Below are positions 61,301 through 64,000 of a stretch of DNA of 64,000 bases, one piece after another. The notes below the pieces were generated by a model that saw only the letters and a program-made list of their open reading frames with translations, did no database searches and was not told the DNA's origin. The translations under genes were made by a program, and so were the position numbers. Positions within the stretch are counted from its first letter, which is position 1; each line of letters starts with the position of its first letter. The stretch is from Monilinia fructicola. Its lineage: Eukaryota > Ascomycota > Leotiomycetes > Helotiales > Sclerotiniaceae. Where the stretch lies: the NCBI GenBank assembly GCA_008692225.1, contig VICG01000003.1:1977501-2041500 (forward strand), written 5' to 3'.

Positions 61301-64000
61301 TTGAGGCTCATGCATGGGACTAGCCTCTATCGACTTTCTAATGACCATTTTGCAAGACTCGGGGCCATACTTCAAACTGAGAATTAAGGCTGGTTTGATC
61401 AAAAAACCGTTGTATTGAGCCGCCACATTGTTCAAGAGTCTCACATCTCCGTTGGATTGATCCAGGACCAAGTGACAGGTTTCTGATGTCGTTTCCCGAT
61501 GCCAATACCGGTTTTCTGAAAAGAGTCTATTAACTCCGAATTTCTTAGACCTTCTCTGATTTAGTAGCTTGTGACTTCCATTCCCACGATTACCAAACTC
61601 GGTGTGTGGAATATCTCCCCTTGTATCCCGGCTTTGCTCATTTTCATAACTTTCATCACTGTCATGATTGTAGGTATTCTTCTTTTCATGTGATTTGTTG
61701 CCTCGTTTTCCATGCGACAACTCAGGTGCATTATCCTGCGAGAGTTCATCCTCACTGCCGCCTTCTACTTGTGACTCCGTCAATATGCCTCTCTTTTGTG
61801 TAGAATTAAGCGGAATCTGCTTTGAAGATTGTGGCTTTGAGAAGAACGGTGACTTTTGAGATTTGTTTACTCTCGGAACGGGAATTTGTTCGTTGCCATG
61901 AGACGGGACTTCGACTCGAACCGTAGTTTTGAACGCAGAAGGTGGAGCCTGCAGCTCGTCTACCTCAATAGGGTCTTCCAAATCCTCAAAATTTGGACTT
62001 CTGGCGATTTTCTTAGCATTGGATTTCTGTTCTGCTCGAAAACCAACATTTCCATTGGGAATGTCATGGCTTCCTAATGGGCGGTTAACTTTACGGTTGC
62101 GGTTTCTTTTCAAGGGATGCACTAATTGATCAACCACTTGGTATTCATCCACGACTGCGCCCAATCTCTCTGTAGCGGAGTAGCCAGCTTCTTTGTAAGA
62201 CGAGTTATTGTACTGACCCTGTGTGGGAATTTGCCTCACAGGTCTCTGATCCTGACTTGGTCCTTGCTCAAACTGATTTAGTCCACGCAATGTTCCGTTG
62301 CTTGGGGGAGCCTGCTCTCCTCTTTGCTTCTTGTGTGGTGGTTCACCAAGGATTGTTGGCGGCAGTGTCCGATTTCGTAAAGGTGTTGCAGCATTTTGGG
62401 AATTGGTCAAGCTATTCGTCGGCGTTGGTCCACCACCACGGGGTCTGACCTTCTGAGTGTCAGTCGGAGGAATATTATATTGTCAACGTGGGCAAAACAT
62501 ACCATTTTGGTATGGGCCTCGAGGATTGCTTCGGAAACTGGGAGTATTCGAGAACTGCAAGAGTCCTCCATTAGTATAAGAACAAACGCTAGCCAGATTT
62601 TAGAAGAAATGACACACCTCCCGATACGTTTGAAGTAACGATGGTATGCAAAACTCCTGTATAATTGGTTAGCACATAGCCAAACCCAACTGAATGCATC
62701 TGAGATTCCCATACCACTGTTTTTTCTTCGGCGACTTGTTTGGATTTGGAGTTCTTTGCTCTGGCGCATCATCGACCGCAGTATCATTAACCGCAGTTGT
62801 CGCACTTTAAATGAAAATTAGTTTTGGAGCACACAGAAACTTGTGGCCTTTCCCACAACAAGGACATACCTCGTATGATTTTCTAAAATATCAAAATCAC
62901 TAATGTGCTGAAATGTTGGGTTTGGCTCTTCGTTACTCGCATTGGATAATTGAATGTTCTCGTCATGGGAAACTTTTTGTATGTTCTGCGGGAAGGGTAG
63001 ATAGATCAAATGGTTAGTTAAAAGCAGCGGGGCTAGTCAATTGATAACGTAGCCTTGTGATAGATAGGTAGATAGAAAGAAAGAAAGAAAGAAAGGACTA
63101 CTCGGTAGGTAATAGGTATGATGGATGAATGAACGAATGAATGAATGATGAATGATGAATGAGGGAAGTGAGGAAGATGAGAGAGATGAGATAAGTATCC
63201 AAACATTAAAGCAAAAGGCACAAAAGGAAAAGAACTCACATTTGGTTTTACTTCTGCCAAATTCAAATCATCGATATGGCATATAGATATAGAATCATCT
63301 GAGTGCACGTCGCCCCGTTCTGCGATCAGCTCTGGAAGTCCTTTCTCTCCTTCTTTCTCTTTATCTTCATCAATTCCATTTATCTCGGAAATATGTCGAG
63401 GATTCATTCGGGTCTTCAAATGATGATGCCCAGGAATGATTTCAGTATTATCGATCAAATTTAATTGTTTGCTGGGACATGATGTATGCGCTCCTTCACT
63501 GCTGGGTCTTTCATATATGCGCTGATGTTGATTTATTGGCTGGAGGCTGTCATTGAAGACTTGCGATATTATCTTGAGAGGTTCGATGTCTTCATAGCAA
63601 TGTATTGATGAGGTCTTAATCCTGGTGCTGGTCCTGGTGTTGGTCCTGGTCCTGGTCCTGGTTGTAGTAGTTTCAATTTTGGTGTTTAATGCTCGCTTCT
63701 GAGTGGTTGAAGTTATTTCGGCCGCTTCATCAATATCGGCATCGGAATCGTCAATTATCACAAGATTCCTGGGTTCGTCTGAGTACTTGTTAAGAATTGC
63801 AGTTATTTCATTGGATCTCGAAATAATCTGATGATTCATTTCTCCCTCAGGATTTCCCTGTTCGTTTTCCTTTTTGAAATTCCTCATTGTGGCCTGTGGC
63901 TTGATGAGGGAACTCATCCTACCTAGTGAGGTACACAACGATCTTGCCAGTTCTTGCTTATTGAACTCTTCTTGGATGGCCGGGACAAGGTTCTCATTAC
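58310..64000 (-). CDS. ulp2: Ulp2-like SUMO protease (SENP6/7 type), 5' end beyond the window
   Basis: Seven exons in the window: >64000-63240, 62985-62870, 62804-62715, 62656-62618, 62554-62503, 62452-61203 and 61103-58310, all in phase. The frame is open to the right edge, so the start may lie outside; the first ATG inside is at 63917. The N-terminal half is disordered with acidic stretches and basic clusters, then a PH-like module (YWHRETTSETCHLVLDQSNG, IFIEFYSTKDARTFRDSIL) before the protease. The C48 peptidase begins YPKTGKKTATVDKQDIYRL and LDNGEFLNDNLIMFYLLWLE; catalytic His is in NENTHWYVAII (codon 60395-60397); a roughly 130-residue insertion follows, as in SENP6/7 and Ulp2; Asp is in ITLDSL; Gln and Cys in LQGNYCDCGVYLL (Cys codon 59711-59713). 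The C-terminal about 350 residues are disordered. Function: nuclear trimming of poly-SUMO chains. Confidence 0.88.

Noticed and set aside
1..64000. tRNA or rRNA genes
   Set aside because: No cloverleaf with A- and B-box signals or rRNA-like conserved core was recognised by eye.

Overview
The window looks like nuclear DNA of a filamentous ascomycete. It has many short introns (about 43-110 bp, GT-AG plus one GC-AG) and fungal-specific families: a DEP-RGS regulator, a phocein/MOB3 protein, an Hda2/3-type chromodomain protein, an Ulp2-like SUMO protease, a chimeric prenyltransferase-terpene synthase and a CHAT-STAND protein. Long intergenic stretches full of microsatellites would fit a Leotiomycete-type genome; that is an impression, not a test. 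All functions below are read from the sequence by eye, and exon models were assembled by hand with frame checks.

Layout. 1-4575 is a long repeat-rich region upstream of a DEP-RGS regulator (4576-7477, +). 7478-11205 is gene-free, with G-rich minisatellites. 11206-12901 (-) is a CobW/ZNG1-type metallochaperone GTPase, divergent from a MOB3/phocein STRIPAK protein (13407-15211, +). After about 2.2 kb of spacer come an L-2-hydroxyglutarate dehydrogenase (17458-18872, -) and a low-complexity coiled-coil protein (19352-20582, -). 20.6-27.4 kb has no gene I can support. A secreted S41-family peptidase follows (27412-30268, +).

The most interesting region is 31.2-36.8 kb. A CHAT-like/STAND NTPase/TPR gene (31225-35031, -) lies head-to-head with a small gene (35763-36839, +) whose product has features suggesting a gasdermin-like fold. 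Fungal gasdermins are known to be encoded beside protease-bearing NLR-like genes, so this is a candidate regulated-cell-death module. The CHAT part appears to lack its usual second histidine. A membrane-anchored histidine-phosphatase-superfamily gene follows (37661-38780, -), then a gene-poor, apparently AT-rich stretch (38.8-42.4 kb).

A two-gene terpenoid locus comes next: a cytochrome P450 (42457-44476, -) and a chimeric terpene synthase (45312-48112, +) share an 835-bp divergent promoter that holds a diverged 40-bp direct repeat. A GH18 chitinase with a C-terminal LysM (50499-52014, +), a chromodomain/HDA-complex subunit (53030-57300, +) and an Ulp2-like SUMO protease that runs off the right edge (58310->64000, -) complete the window.

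The genes are largely unrelated housekeeping or regulatory genes. The exceptions are the two divergent pairs (CHAT-STAND with the gasdermin-like gene, and P450 with the terpene synthase), each of which looks like a functional unit.
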